Shown piece after piece: positions 53,511-62,112 of a stretch of 64,000 nucleotides of DNA (position 1 is its first letter; every line of letters begins with the position of its first letter). The notes under the pieces are model-generated. The model was given only the letters and a program-made list of their open reading frames with translations. It did not search any database and was not told the origin of the DNA. The stretch is from Gottfriedia sp049568075. GTDB lineage: Bacteria; Bacillota; Bacilli; Bacillales; Bacillaceae_G. The stretch lies in assembly GCA_049568075.1 (NCBI GenBank), contig CP144911.1; one strand, 5' to 3'. The position numbers were made by a program, and so were the translations under genes.

Positions 53511-54279
53511 ATGGAATCACCTGTTTCGGATCTATAAATTTTTCCCCCATTTTAATTGCGAAATAATAAGTCCCTAGATTCCCTTCATCATTAGATGATA
53601 CCGTTCCGATAACCTTTTTACTATCCACTTCGTCATAAACTTTTACGTTAGTTGTTCCTAATTTTCCGTACCAAGATTCTGAACCATCGGCGTGTTGAAT
53701 AATGACCGTATTTCCTAAATTATCTTTCTTTCCTACAAAAAGTACTCGACCTTTTTTGATTGACTCTACTTTTTGGTTAGCTTCAGTTTGAATCAATATA
53801 CCTTGGCCGTCCGTTTTAAAACTTTGCAGTACTTTACCACTTGCAGGAACAGCATAATTATCATTTCCAGCATTGTCTTTTTGATCATTTAATTGCGGTA
53901 AAAAAGCAATAGGACTTCCAAAGCGATCTTCATACCATTTCTGTAATGAAGCAAACTGAAATTCACTTTCATAAACTTGTGATAGACCATGCCGAACTTG
54001 AGATGCCATAGGTGAGTTACTTTTTAAGATGATGGCTAAAGCTAGTACAATAATCGCGCATAATAAACTTCTAAACATAAAGTTAGAGTTATTCATTATT
54101 TTCTTACCCTGCTCTTCTACCAAATCATCATAAGTATAAGTGTATCCGCCCTCAGTATTTTGCACTTCTTTTACCGGAAATTTGCTCATCATTTGATTCT
54201 GATTCGGGTTTCCCCATTTTTCTTCTTGTTCACGCCGTTTAGCGATCCGCTTTCTTATATCATCTACGCGCTTACTCAA
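53503..54279 (-). CDS. spoIVFA: SpoIVFA, inhibitor of SpoIVFB
   Basis: 258 residues: basic N-terminal region, one membrane helix (about 70-88, FRSLLCAIIVLALAIIL), and an outside LytM/M23-like domain from about 160 (GILIQTEANQKVESIKKGRVLF, GNTVIIQHADGSESWYG) that lacks a complete set of zinc ligands and is therefore not expected to be a peptidase. It holds SpoIVFB until SpoIVB cuts it. TTG start after GAGGTGA. Sigma-E promoter upstream. Confidence 0.93.
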   Translation of the reverse strand: MSKRVDDIRKRIAKRREQEEKWGNPNQNQMMSKFPVKEVQNTEGGYTYTYDDLVEEQGKKIMNNSNFMFRSLLCAIIVLALAIILKSNSPMASQVRHGLSQVYESEFQFASLQKWYEDRFGSPIAFLPQLNDQKDNAGNDNYAVPASGKVLQSFKTDGQGILIQTEANQKVESIKKGRVLFVGKKDNLGNTVIIQHADGSESWYGKLGTTNVKVYDEVDSKKVIGTVSSNDEGNLGTYYFAIKMGEKFIDPKQVIPFE

Positions 54280-54312
54280 AGTGTCACCTCTCCTCGCAAA
54301 CTAGTTAATTAA

Positions 54313-54341
54313 TTTATATGAATCTATAGGACAACTTATGA
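54313..54341 (-). promoter_or_regulatory. Candidate sigma-E promoter of spoIVFAB
   Basis: TCATAAG (54335-54341), 14 bases, CATATAAA (54313-54320) on the minus strand; nearly identical in layout to the safA promoter. Confidence 0.7.
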
Positions 54342-54417
54342 GTAGATAATTTGAAAAGTGGATAAAGCTATTAGGCAGTATTTTGGAAGAGATTAAAGAG
54401 GACTTTTGAAAAATAGA

Positions 54418-54450
54418 AAAAGAAAAACACTTCGCTTTTTACGAAGTGTT
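54418..54450 (-). terminator. Terminator after minD
   Basis: AACACTTCG pairs with CGAAGTGTT around seven bases, then TTTCTTTTTC on the minus strand; touches the minD stop codon. Confidence 0.9.
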
Positions 54451-55243
54451 ATCGAATACCAAATAATTTTTTCACTTTAAAGAAAATACTCTTTTCAGTT
54501 TCTAATGATTGTAATGGTACAGATTCCCCTAGTACTCTTCTTGCAATATTTCTATATGCAATAGAAGCTTTTGAATTTGGATTCATCGCTACAGGTTCAC
54601 CACTATTAGTTGCCTTAATAACGTTTTCATCATCTTGGACAATACCAATTAAATCTACAGCTAACATTGAAGTAATTTCATCAACATCTAAGCTATCTCT
54701 ATTTTCCATCATATGACTTCTAATACGATTGATTACTAGTTTAGGAGGCTCAATATCCTCTTGATCTAATAATCCAATAATACGATCTGCATCACGAATT
54801 GAAGAAACTTCAGGAGTTGTGACAACGATCGCTTTATCTGCACCTGCTACTGCATTTTTATATCCTTGCTCAATACCAGCAGGGCAATCTATTAATATAT
54901 AATCATAGTCTTTTTTTAATTCATCAACAAGCTCTCTCATTTGTTCAGGAGAAACAGCAGTTTTATCGCTAGTTTGTGCAGCAGGTAATAAATATAAGCA
55001 CTCAAAACGCTTATCCTTTATTAATGCCTGATGCGTCTTACAGCGACCTTCAACAACGTCCACTAAATCATAGACGATGCGGTTTTCTAATCCCATGACA
55101 ACGTCTAAGTTACGTAGGCCGATATCAGTGTCAATTAAGCACACTTTTTTTCCAAACATCGCTAATGCTGTTCCTAAATTTGCCGATGTAGTTGTTTTAC
55201 CAACTCCACCTTTACCAGATGTAATTACTATAGCCTCTCCCAC
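54449..55243 (-). CDS. minD: Septum site-determining ATPase MinD
   Basis: Membrane-associated ParA-like ATPase that recruits MinC to block division at poles. 264 residues. Deviant Walker A GKGGVGKTT at residues 10-18, IDCPAGIEQG downstream, and a C-terminal amphipathic membrane-targeting helix (SIFFKVKKLFGIR). GTG start two bases after minC; AAAGGGG is 12 bases before it. Confidence 0.97.
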   Translation of the reverse strand: MGEAIVITSGKGGVGKTTTSANLGTALAMFGKKVCLIDTDIGLRNLDVVMGLENRIVYDLVDVVEGRCKTHQALIKDKRFECLYLLPAAQTSDKTAVSPEQMRELVDELKKDYDYILIDCPAGIEQGYKNAVAGADKAIVVTTPEVSSIRDADRIIGLLDQEDIEPPKLVINRIRSHMMENRDSLDVDEITSMLAVDLIGIVQDDENVIKATNSGEPVAMNPNSKASIAYRNIARRVLGESVPLQSLETEKSIFFKVKKLFGIR

Positions 55244-55245
55244 AG

Positions 55246-55929
55246 TTACATCATGCCCCTTTCTAACCTTGTCAAACTAGGTCTAAGATGAGTCAGAAAT
55301 TGTATGCGATCGACAATGATTTGGCTGTCTTCGTTTATATACGCGCATTCCATCTCATTGCCTTCATCACCATAATGATCCGGTGCTCTGTTCATTATGC
55401 TGCAAATTCTCAACTGCATTGGTCTCATTATTGATGCCGCAATAACTGCCTCCCTATTACCATTAAAACCGGCATGAGCAGTACCTCTTAGTGCACCCAT
55501 AATAAAGATATTTCCACCCGCAATAACAGTTCCACCTGGGTTAACATCACCGATTAACAGTAAATCACCTTTCACTTGGAGAATCTGACCGGATCTTACC
55601 ATTCTACAAATAGGTACAATTTCCTCCCTTTTCATCCATTCAATAGCTTCTTGCTTCGAAATCACATTACTTTCGATTGTTTCAACCACAAGATTATTCT
55701 TTTTACGAACAATTGAACGAATAATTTCATCTTGTTCGGGAGATAAAAAACGATTTCCTATTTTTAAACGAACTGCAAGTAAGGGACGATCATTGCTCTC
55801 AAACAAGTGGGTAGACAGTCTTTCTTCAATTTCATCTACTAAAATTTGAAAAGAACATGTATCATCGAGGTGCAGTGTTAGACCATCTTTCGTTCCTTTT
55901 ATTGTAACATATTGTTGCCTCTGTTCCAT
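55246..55929 (-). CDS. minC: Septum site-determining protein MinC
   Basis: FtsZ polymerisation inhibitor. 227 residues: N-terminal FtsZ-binding domain (about 1-105) and C-terminal beta-helix (GGNIFIMGALRGTAHAGFNGN, about 140-200) that dimerises and binds MinD. In one operon with mreBCD upstream and minD downstream. Confidence 0.95.
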   Translation of the reverse strand: MEQRQQYVTIKGTKDGLTLHLDDTCSFQILVDEIEERLSTHLFESNDRPLLAVRLKIGNRFLSPEQDEIIRSIVRKKNNLVVETIESNVISKQEAIEWMKREEIVPICRMVRSGQILQVKGDLLLIGDVNPGGTVIAGGNIFIMGALRGTAHAGFNGNREAVIAASIMRPMQLRICSIMNRAPDHYGDEGNEMECAYINEDSQIIVDRIQFLTHLRPSLTRLERGMM

Positions 55930-55979
55930 GATAAGTGTTCACCCCGATTGTATAATTCGACATGCACCAGAAAAATCCT

Positions 55980-56498
55980 TTATTTTTCCTCATTATTTTC
56001 ACTAATCGTTCTTAATAATGATGAGAAAGGATATGCAAAAATTAATATAAATAGTGCATTCAGTAATAATGTCGGAAATAATCGATGATTTAAAAAGTAT
56101 GTATTATTCATATTAGTAAATCCGAACAACGCATTTAATCCGTATACTAAATATTCTAAGGCTGCTGTCCATATTAAAACAAGAATACTTCGTACGAATA
56201 AGTTCGCGTAAAGTATTTTAATTGCCTGACTTATTAAAAAGATAAATAACGGAAAAGCAGCTAAATATATACCTATAATCTCTGTATAAACAATATCATA
56301 AATGAATCCAAAGATAACACCATAAATAAGCGCCTTCTTCGGATTGTAATATAATGTAATAAATAATAAACCAAAAAATAAAAAATGTGGAACAATTATC
56401 GCATTGTGACCAAGAATATTTGGCGATACAGTTGATACATAAATATTTTCTAAAATAAACAGAAATGTTAAAAGGAGAGGTAAACCATACTTACTCAT
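55980..56498 (-). CDS. mreD: Rod shape-determining protein MreD
   Basis: 172 residues with about five membrane helices; partner of MreC and RodA in side-wall synthesis. Identified from size, hydrophobic profile and place; the FGFIYDIVYTEIIGIYLAAFPL segment matches the family. AAGGAGAG precedes the ATG; 7 bases after mreC. Confidence 0.93.
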   Translation of the reverse strand: MSKYGLPLLLTFLFILENIYVSTVSPNILGHNAIIVPHFLFFGLLFITLYYNPKKALIYGVIFGFIYDIVYTEIIGIYLAAFPLFIFLISQAIKILYANLFVRSILVLIWTAALEYLVYGLNALFGFTNMNNTYFLNHRLFPTLLLNALFILIFAYPFSSLLRTISENNEEK

Positions 56499-56505
56499 TT
56501 ACTAA

Positions 56506-57360
56506 TTACTCTCCTTTCTGTGGCTGATCAATTGAACGCTTAACAGCTAGTACATGATTTAGGTCATTAAAATCTGCTTGCGGTTTAATATAAGCTGTTT
56601 GAGTTAGCCCATGTTCATCTGGAACAACTTCCTCAACTTTTCCTATCACTAGATTAGCTGGAAAAACACCACCAAGACCTGAAGTCACGACTGTTTGTCC
56701 TTTTTTTACTTTTGCATTTGAAGGAATTCGTTTAAATAATAAAGCTTGTTTCTCAACATCATAACCTTCTATCAAACCAAAAACCGTATCTTTTTGCTGA
56801 ATTTTTGCAGAAATTCGATTTGTTCGATCTGAAGAACTTAATAATTGTACAGTTGATGAAAATTTAGAAACATTTTTAACTTTACCAATTAAGCCTTTAG
56901 AAGTGATAACTGCCATTTCTTTTTCAATTCCACTTATCGATCCTTTATCAATTGTAATGATTTGTTGCCATTTATCAGGATCTCTTATTGTTACTGTAGC
57001 TTGAAATGTATCATAATCACTTAAACTTTTTTTGATTCCAATCGTGTCTTTTAATTCTTTGTTTTCTTTTTCTAATGCTTTCTCACGTACAGATAATTCA
57101 ACATATTTATCGAGCTTACTTTTCAAAACTTGATTTTCTTCATATGTATCTTTTAAGTCCGCCATATTATTAAATAAACCCGCAATAAGTTGTGCGGGCT
57201 TATTAAATACTTTTTCAGTCAAACTTACTGTATCTTTAATAAACTGCTCAGGAATTGAAAGGTTTCTATTACTTCTTAAAGAATAACCTAGAAGTGCCAC
57301 TAGTAAGATAATAGCAGCTAAGACAATCATTAAACGTTTATTTTGAAAAAATTGTGGCAT
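56506..57360 (-). CDS. mreC: Rod shape-determining protein MreC
   Basis: 284 residues: one N-terminal membrane helix (about 10-26), a coiled coil (about 60-110) and the double beta-barrel periplasmic-type domain (VTSKGLIGKVKNVSKFSSTVQLLS). Scaffold of the elongasome. AGAGGGTG precedes the ATG. A 14-bp hairpin lies in the mreB-mreC gap. Confidence 0.95.
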   Translation of the reverse strand: MPQFFQNKRLMIVLAAIILLVALLGYSLRSNRNLSIPEQFIKDTVSLTEKVFNKPAQLIAGLFNNMADLKDTYEENQVLKSKLDKYVELSVREKALEKENKELKDTIGIKKSLSDYDTFQATVTIRDPDKWQQIITIDKGSISGIEKEMAVITSKGLIGKVKNVSKFSSTVQLLSSSDRTNRISAKIQQKDTVFGLIEGYDVEKQALLFKRIPSNAKVKKGQTVVTSGLGGVFPANLVIGKVEEVVPDEHGLTQTAYIKPQADFNDLNHVLAVKRSIDQPQKGE

Positions 57361-57411
57361 TCTTACACCCTCTTATAACAATTCAACTTTTTGTTCTAAC
57401 GATTTCATGAA

Positions 57412-57443
57412 TGTAATCCTCACTAATTGTAGTGAGGATTACA
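57412..57443. repeat. Perfect hairpin in the mreB-mreC gap
   Basis: GTAATCCTCACTA (57413-57425) pairs with TAGTGAGGATTAC (57430-57442) around four bases. On the minus strand TTCATGAAATC follows, no T-run, so it is unlikely to be an efficient terminator; a processing or stability element between the two cistrons is possible. Confidence 0.7.
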
Positions 57444-57534
57444 AATTTTAACTAATCTTCTTATTAAAGAACTTATTTAGTAGTTCAACCTTTTAGAAAA
57501 CTAGCTTATTTTTCAATACATTTTCCATTCAATT

Positions 57535-58575
57535 TTATCGATATTGACTTGAATTTGCACCAAAATTCTTTTTGAAAATATCGATATTATCTAACGCTTT
57601 ACCTGTCCCCATTGCAACACAATCAAGAGGGTCTTCTGCAACTATTACAGGCATATTTGTTTCTTGAGCAATTACTTTGTCAATATTACGAAGAAGTGCT
57701 CCACCGCCTGTAAGAACGATTCCACGATCAATAATGTCTGCTGCTAATTCAGGTGGCGTTTTCTCTAAAGTATTTTTTACAGATTCAACAATTGCGGCAA
57801 CTGTATCACTTAATGCTGTTGCAATTTCTTCTCCATGGATTGTAATTGTTTTAGGTAAACCAGAAATTAAATCACGACCACGAATATCCATTTGTTCATC
57901 TGATTCAGTTTTAATAGCTGAACCAATTTCAAGCTTTAACTGTTCGGCAGTTCGTTCACCAATTGATAAGTTATAGTTCTTTTTAATATATTGAATGATC
58001 GCTTCGTCCATATCATCACCAGCAGTACGAATCGATTGACTTGTAACGATTCCACCTAATGAGATAATTGCAACTTCAGTTGTTCCTCCACCAATATCAA
58101 CAACCATACTTCCAGTTGGTTCCATAACTGGTAAATTAGCACCAATTGCAGCAGCAAAAGGTTCTTCAATTAAGAATGCATCACGTGCACCAGCTTGTCT
58201 TGTTGCATCAATAACAGCTCTTTTTTCAACAGCAGTAATACCTGATGGTACACATACCATTACGTAAGGTTTACGTGAAAAAAATCCGTTACTCTTTTGA
58301 GCTTGATCAATATAGTGCTTCATCATTGTTGCTGTTGTTTCAAAATCAGCAATTACACCATCTTTCATTGGTCTAGTTGCAACAACATTTCCTGGAGTAC
58401 GACCAATCATTAATTTTGCTGAATTACCTACAGCAACAATTTGTTTCGTATCCGTCCTTAAAGCAACTACAGAAGGTTCTCTAACTACTATTCCTTTTCC
58501 TTTTACAAAGACTAAAGTATTCGCAGTACCTAAGTCTATTCCTAAATCACGAGTAAATCCACCTAATCCAAACAT
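57535..58575 (-). CDS. mreB: Actin-like rod-shape protein MreB
   Basis: Forms membrane-bound filaments guiding wall elongation. 346 residues. Actin-fold phosphate loops LGIDLGTANTLVFVKGKG and VVDIGGGTTEVAIISLGG, plus GIVLTGGGALLRNID. The amphipathic start is MFGLGGF. AAAGGAAG lies 7 bases before this ATG; nine upstream codons are open without site. First gene of mreBCD-minCD. Confidence 0.97.
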   Translation of the reverse strand: MFGLGGFTRDLGIDLGTANTLVFVKGKGIVVREPSVVALRTDTKQIVAVGNSAKLMIGRTPGNVVATRPMKDGVIADFETTATMMKHYIDQAQKSNGFFSRKPYVMVCVPSGITAVEKRAVIDATRQAGARDAFLIEEPFAAAIGANLPVMEPTGSMVVDIGGGTTEVAIISLGGIVTSQSIRTAGDDMDEAIIQYIKKNYNLSIGERTAEQLKLEIGSAIKTESDEQMDIRGRDLISGLPKTITIHGEEIATALSDTVAAIVESVKNTLEKTPPELAADIIDRGIVLTGGGALLRNIDKVIAQETNMPVIVAEDPLDCVAMGTGKALDNIDIFKKNFGANSSQYR

Positions 58576-58710
58576 ATGTATCTTCCTTTCTAAAACGTAC
58601 AACTTAAATTCATATTTAAAGTATCTATACTATATTCTCTTATCGTTAGTAAATAACAGGTTTTTATCCATAACTTACATTATAAAACAATTAGCTACTA
58701 ATGAACACCC

Positions 58711-59397
58711 TTAAACGTAACCTTTTTCTTTTAAACTGACATACTTATGTTCACCAATTATGATATGGTCTAGTAATTCAATTCCAATTATTTTTCCACA
58801 TTCAACTAATCGTTTTGTTACTTCGATATCTTCTCGACTTGGAGTTGGATCCCCACTTGGATGATTGTGTAAACAAATAATCGAGCTTGCAGATCTACGA
58901 AAAGCTTCTTTAAAAACTTCACGAGGATGGACGATCGAAGCATTTAAACTACCTTTAAAAATAGTTTCGCGGGCAATAACTTGATTTTTCGTATTTAAGT
59001 ATAAACATACAAAATGCTCTTGTTCAAGAAATCGCATTTCATCCATCATAAATTTAGCACAATCATCTGGACTTTTAATACTAAATCTTTCGTCATATTG
59101 AAGACGGTTAATCCTTTTTCCTAATTCAAAGGCAGCAATTAACTGTACAGCTTTCGCTTCACCGATCCCTTTAATATTTGATATTTCTTCAACAGACGCA
59201 TTCATTAATAATCTTAGTCCATCAAATTTCAATAAAAGTTCGTTTGAAACTTTTAAAACCGATTCATTTTTTGTCCCAGTCCTTAATAAGATCGCAAGTA
59301 AATCTTGATTAGACAAACTACCGGGACCAAATTTTAACAATCGCTCTCTTGGCCTTTCATCTTTCGGAAAATCTTTAATGAGAACCGAATTTGACAA
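58711..59397 (-). CDS. radC: RadC/JAB-domain protein
   Basis: 228 residues. Helix-hairpin-helix region (ISNIKGIGEAKAVQLIAA, near 68-86) and the MPN/JAB metalloprotease-like motif LHNHPSGDPTPSREDI near 175-190. Despite its old name, a DNA repair role is unproven; in B. subtilis it is dispensable for repair. TTG start after GAGGTGA. 21 bases after maf. Confidence 0.95.
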   Translation of the reverse strand: MSNSVLIKDFPKDERPRERLLKFGPGSLSNQDLLAILLRTGTKNESVLKVSNELLLKFDGLRLLMNASVEEISNIKGIGEAKAVQLIAAFELGKRINRLQYDERFSIKSPDDCAKFMMDEMRFLEQEHFVCLYLNTKNQVIARETIFKGSLNASIVHPREVFKEAFRRSASSIICLHNHPSGDPTPSREDIEVTKRLVECGKIIGIELLDHIIIGEHKYVSLKEKGYV

Positions 59398-59418
59398 AAT
59401 ATCACCTCAAATCAAAAG

Positions 59419-59979
59419 TTAAAAATTTAGTTCTCTTAGTTTTTTCTTAACTTTATTGATCGGAAGTCCAACAACAGAATAATAGTCGCCGTCTATTTTC
59501 TCTACAAATGTTCCGCCATATCCTTGTATGCCGTAAGAACCAGCTTTATCCATCGGTTCATTAGTATTGATATAATCAATTATTTCTTGATCACTTAGTT
59601 CACTAAAGGTAATTTTTGTACATTGATAAAAGCTACTACTTTTACCTTCATTAATAATTGAAACTCCAGTAAAAACCTCGTGTGTTTTTCCAGATAGCAT
59701 TTTTAACATTGCAAATGCATCTTCTTTTGAGGTAGGCTTACCTAGTTTTTTATCATTATAAGTAACGATCGTATCAGCACCGATTACTACTGCATTTGGA
59801 AATTTATTGGATACATCTGTAGCTTTTTCTTCCGCCAATTTCATTACAATCTCAGAAGACTGCAAGTTCTGCTCCATTACTTCTTCAACATCACTAGTTT
59901 CAATGATAAAAGGGATATTTAACATGCTAAGAAGTTCTTTTCTTCGAGGAGATGCAGAGGCTAATATAAGTTTTTTCAT
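59419..59979 (-). CDS. maf: Maf-family nucleotide pyrophosphatase
   Basis: Hydrolyses dTTP, UTP and modified nucleotides to monophosphates; linked with septum inhibition and competence. 186 residues. SASPRRKELL near the N-terminus, VIGADTIV and GKPTSKEDAFAMLKMLSGKTHEVFTG are diagnostic. AGGTGA lies 6 bases before the chosen ATG. Confidence 0.96.
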   Translation of the reverse strand: MKKLILASASPRRKELLSMLNIPFIIETSDVEEVMEQNLQSSEIVMKLAEEKATDVSNKFPNAVVIGADTIVTYNDKKLGKPTSKEDAFAMLKMLSGKTHEVFTGVSIINEGKSSSFYQCTKITFSELSDQEIIDYINTNEPMDKAGSYGIQGYGGTFVEKIDGDYYSVVGLPINKVKKKLRELNF

Positions 59980-60275
59980 TGTCATTCACCTATTATTTAA
60001 TTTTAAAGGAAGGATACAAGATTATCCTACCCAAGTAATCACTATAACACAAATTAGTAAAAAACACTTTTCGTTGTCTATTCGTTATTAAAATGTAATA
60101 AAAATGAAAGTTTTGTTAAGTATTAAAATACCCTAATAATAAAATTTCATTTTTAAATATTTTATGTCCAAACCCAGTCTTTTCGGAGTAAAATTTGCTT
60201 AAAATTTGAATAGATATCAATTTCTAGAAGAAGTTTTTAATGTTAAATATTAATTTCTTTCATTTAATTTGTAAT

Positions 60276-60306
60276 AAAAAATACAAAAATAATTTGCCAG
60301 TGTATT
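60276..60306 (-). repeat. Decayed second copy of the spoIIB terminator hairpin
   Basis: On the minus strand AATACACTGGCAAATT, then a shortened right arm and a T-run. It matches the left arm of the spoIIB terminator (60944-60977) at 14 of 16 bases. It sits at the outer end of element A copy 2, like the duplicated hairpin at 28.8 kb. Confidence 0.65.
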
Positions 60307-60943
60307 CACGTTGTTGAAAAATGATCTTGTCAATTTATTTTCAAATTTTCGTAAAGGAGTAGAGTGATGTTGAATTCCATTACAGGATGCTCGCTTTCCA
60401 TGGGGCGAGATTCTTTCGCCTCCTCGGCAAGCCTGTGGGGTCTCAGCCTTCCCGCTTATCCCATAGGAGTCAAGCATCCCTTTCGTTCCAATCAACTTTT
60501 TCAATCAAAAAAGTCTGCAATAAATACTAATCTAATAGCTTTTACTTAGAGTAACTTTAAACCATTAATAAATCATCCAAAAAGTAATAATTTCATCATT
60601 AATAAATGTTCATTTAATGTCCGTTTTCTCTATTGACCATTTTATATTTCAGCACTCTGGATTAAATGCTAATTTAATGTCCTTTACTTAGCATAAAAAA
60701 ACAGTTTTTCATTTGTTTGTATGTCAATTGAGATCAAACATCAACTTATAAACTAATCATTAGAATTTATCTAATATTTACTCTTAATTTTTAACTCTTC
60801 AATAAAACAATTACTATAGTTTGTTGGTTTAATAAAATTGTTTAAACACACATTAACATCTAAAATCTTAATAGGTCTTCAAAATATGAATTTTAACATC
60901 AATAATGTTCAACTGATTGACTTTTATATTTCAACAAACTAAA
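60307..60943 (-). repeat. Dispersed element A, copy 2, with a second degenerate left end
   Basis: Inverted relative to the 28.3 kb copy. The part 60307-60660 aligns with it throughout (left end CCAGAGTGCTGAAATATA, right end TTTTTCAACAACGTG, same GC-rich core with GGGAAGGCTGAGACCCC). A further, weaker left end, GTTTGTTGAAATATAAAAG followed by TTGAACATTATTGATG, directly abuts the spoIIB terminator at 60943. The 980-base gap between maf and spoIIB holds no gene; 59980-60275 shows only AT-rich sequence. Confidence 0.8.
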
Positions 60944-60980
60944 AATACACTAACAAAATTTAATTTGTTAGTGTATTTTT
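60940..60980 (-). terminator. Terminator of spoIIB, left arm inside the coding end
   Basis: AATACACTAACAAATT (end of the spoIIB reading frame) pairs with the following AATTTGTTAGTGTATT complement (60944-60977), then TTTTTA on the minus strand. Confidence 0.88.
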
Positions 60981-61934
60981 TTGTTCTTTTAATATTTTAA
61001 ATAAGGATAACATGTCATATTGGACTGATTGGGTTACTTTATTTAGATTGTGCTTAGTGTTTGAGGACATTACTTTTTCGATGTTTTGTAAATGCTTAAG
61101 TCCACTTAGTAATTGCTTATTTTTAATATAATCTTTTTGTTTAGACAAAATTAACATGGTTGAGCTTATTTGTTCAAGCTGTTTTTCGTTATTAAAGTTT
61201 TTATCTGTTAAGTACGATAACATAAAATTAAATGTTTCCACTTCAGCTTTGTACATATCTACTGATTGTTTTGGGCCTTTGTATTCTTGCCCACCAACTG
61301 TCTCTTCTTTTAAATATGTGCTTTTTAATTTTTTCTTAACTTCATCTGCTAAAAACGTGCTATCTTTCCCGCTCAAAGCAATAACGACGAAAAAATTATT
61401 ATTTTTTTCATAAATGACAGGGGTAAAGCCATTTGTAGATACTTCTTTTTCATTTTTCTTAGCTGATTCCATACTTTTATACATTCCAACTTGTGCGAGA
61501 TCAAACTTCACTGCTGGAATCTTCATTTGTACTTGATTTGTTGCTGTACCAGAAACCGATACACTATTTTTTGTTGGGTTAAGTGCATCTGGCTTTGATT
61601 GTTTAAATATGCCTAAAAATACAAACCCAAAACACAGTCCTATTAAACTTGCACCTATAATAGAAATAATAATACTTTTCGAAGGTGACTTCTTTGTGAA
61701 AAAAGAAATCTTCTTTTTCTTTTTCTCCTTCACCTTTTGCTCTGGCTTAATCTTTTTCTTCTTTTTAACATCATCTAAAACGATTACTTTTTTGCCTAAC
61801 CCATCAGGAGTTGGTAAAACCCATCCAAATTCCCCGTTCTTCTCCTCTACCTGATCTTGAGAAGTCACGGCACCTTCTTCAAACGCTTTTTCCTCGCCAT
61901 TAATTTTAATTGATATCTTTGAGGACTTGTCCAT
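60960..61934 (-). CDS. spoIIB: Stage II sporulation protein SpoIIB
   Basis: 324 residues. A cytoplasmic, Lys-rich N-terminal part, one membrane helix at about 88-110 (IIISIIGASLIGLCFGFVFL), then a SPOR-type domain (about 145-205, FDLAQVGMYKSMESAKKNEKEV) that binds denuded septal peptidoglycan and directs SpoIIDMP to the sporulation septum. The C-terminal helical part is variable. AGGAGG precedes the ATG. Kept between the folC side and maf. Confidence 0.88.
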   Translation of the reverse strand: MDKSSKISIKINGEEKAFEEGAVTSQDQVEEKNGEFGWVLPTPDGLGKKVIVLDDVKKKKKIKPEQKVKEKKKKKISFFTKKSPSKSIIISIIGASLIGLCFGFVFLGIFKQSKPDALNPTKNSVSVSGTATNQVQMKIPAVKFDLAQVGMYKSMESAKKNEKEVSTNGFTPVIYEKNNNFFVVIALSGKDSTFLADEVKKKLKSTYLKEETVGGQEYKGPKQSVDMYKAEVETFNFMLSYLTDKNFNNEKQLEQISSTMLILSKQKDYIKNKQLLSGLKHLQNIEKVMSSNTKHNLNKVTQSVQYDMLSLFKILKEQKNTLTN

Positions 61935-62073
61935 ATGAATCCTCCTACTACTTTATTTTAAAACGTAAAAAAATACTAACATATAATTCCAGAAAAACAC
62001 GCCGACATTTGTCGAGGGCAAACAGGTATCGTGCAACAAAAAATTACAAAAACTTGCCTATTTTTTATCTACA

Positions 62074-62112
62074 TAAATAAATAACCACCGTAGAATTCCC
62101 GGTGGTTATTTG
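62074..62112 (-). terminator. Terminator after the GGDEF gene
   Basis: AATAACCACCG (62080-62090) pairs with CGGTGGTTATT (62100-62110); TATTTATG follows on the minus strand. Confidence 0.85.

Noticed and set aside
53503..54279. SpoIVFA as an active M23 peptidase
   Set aside because: The LytM-like domain is visible but a full set of zinc-binding histidines and aspartate is not; the family acts as regulator.
60250..60549. Short reading frames on both strands across the element A core
   Set aside because: They run through a structured repeat whose other copy does not keep the frame, and no ribosome binding site is seen.
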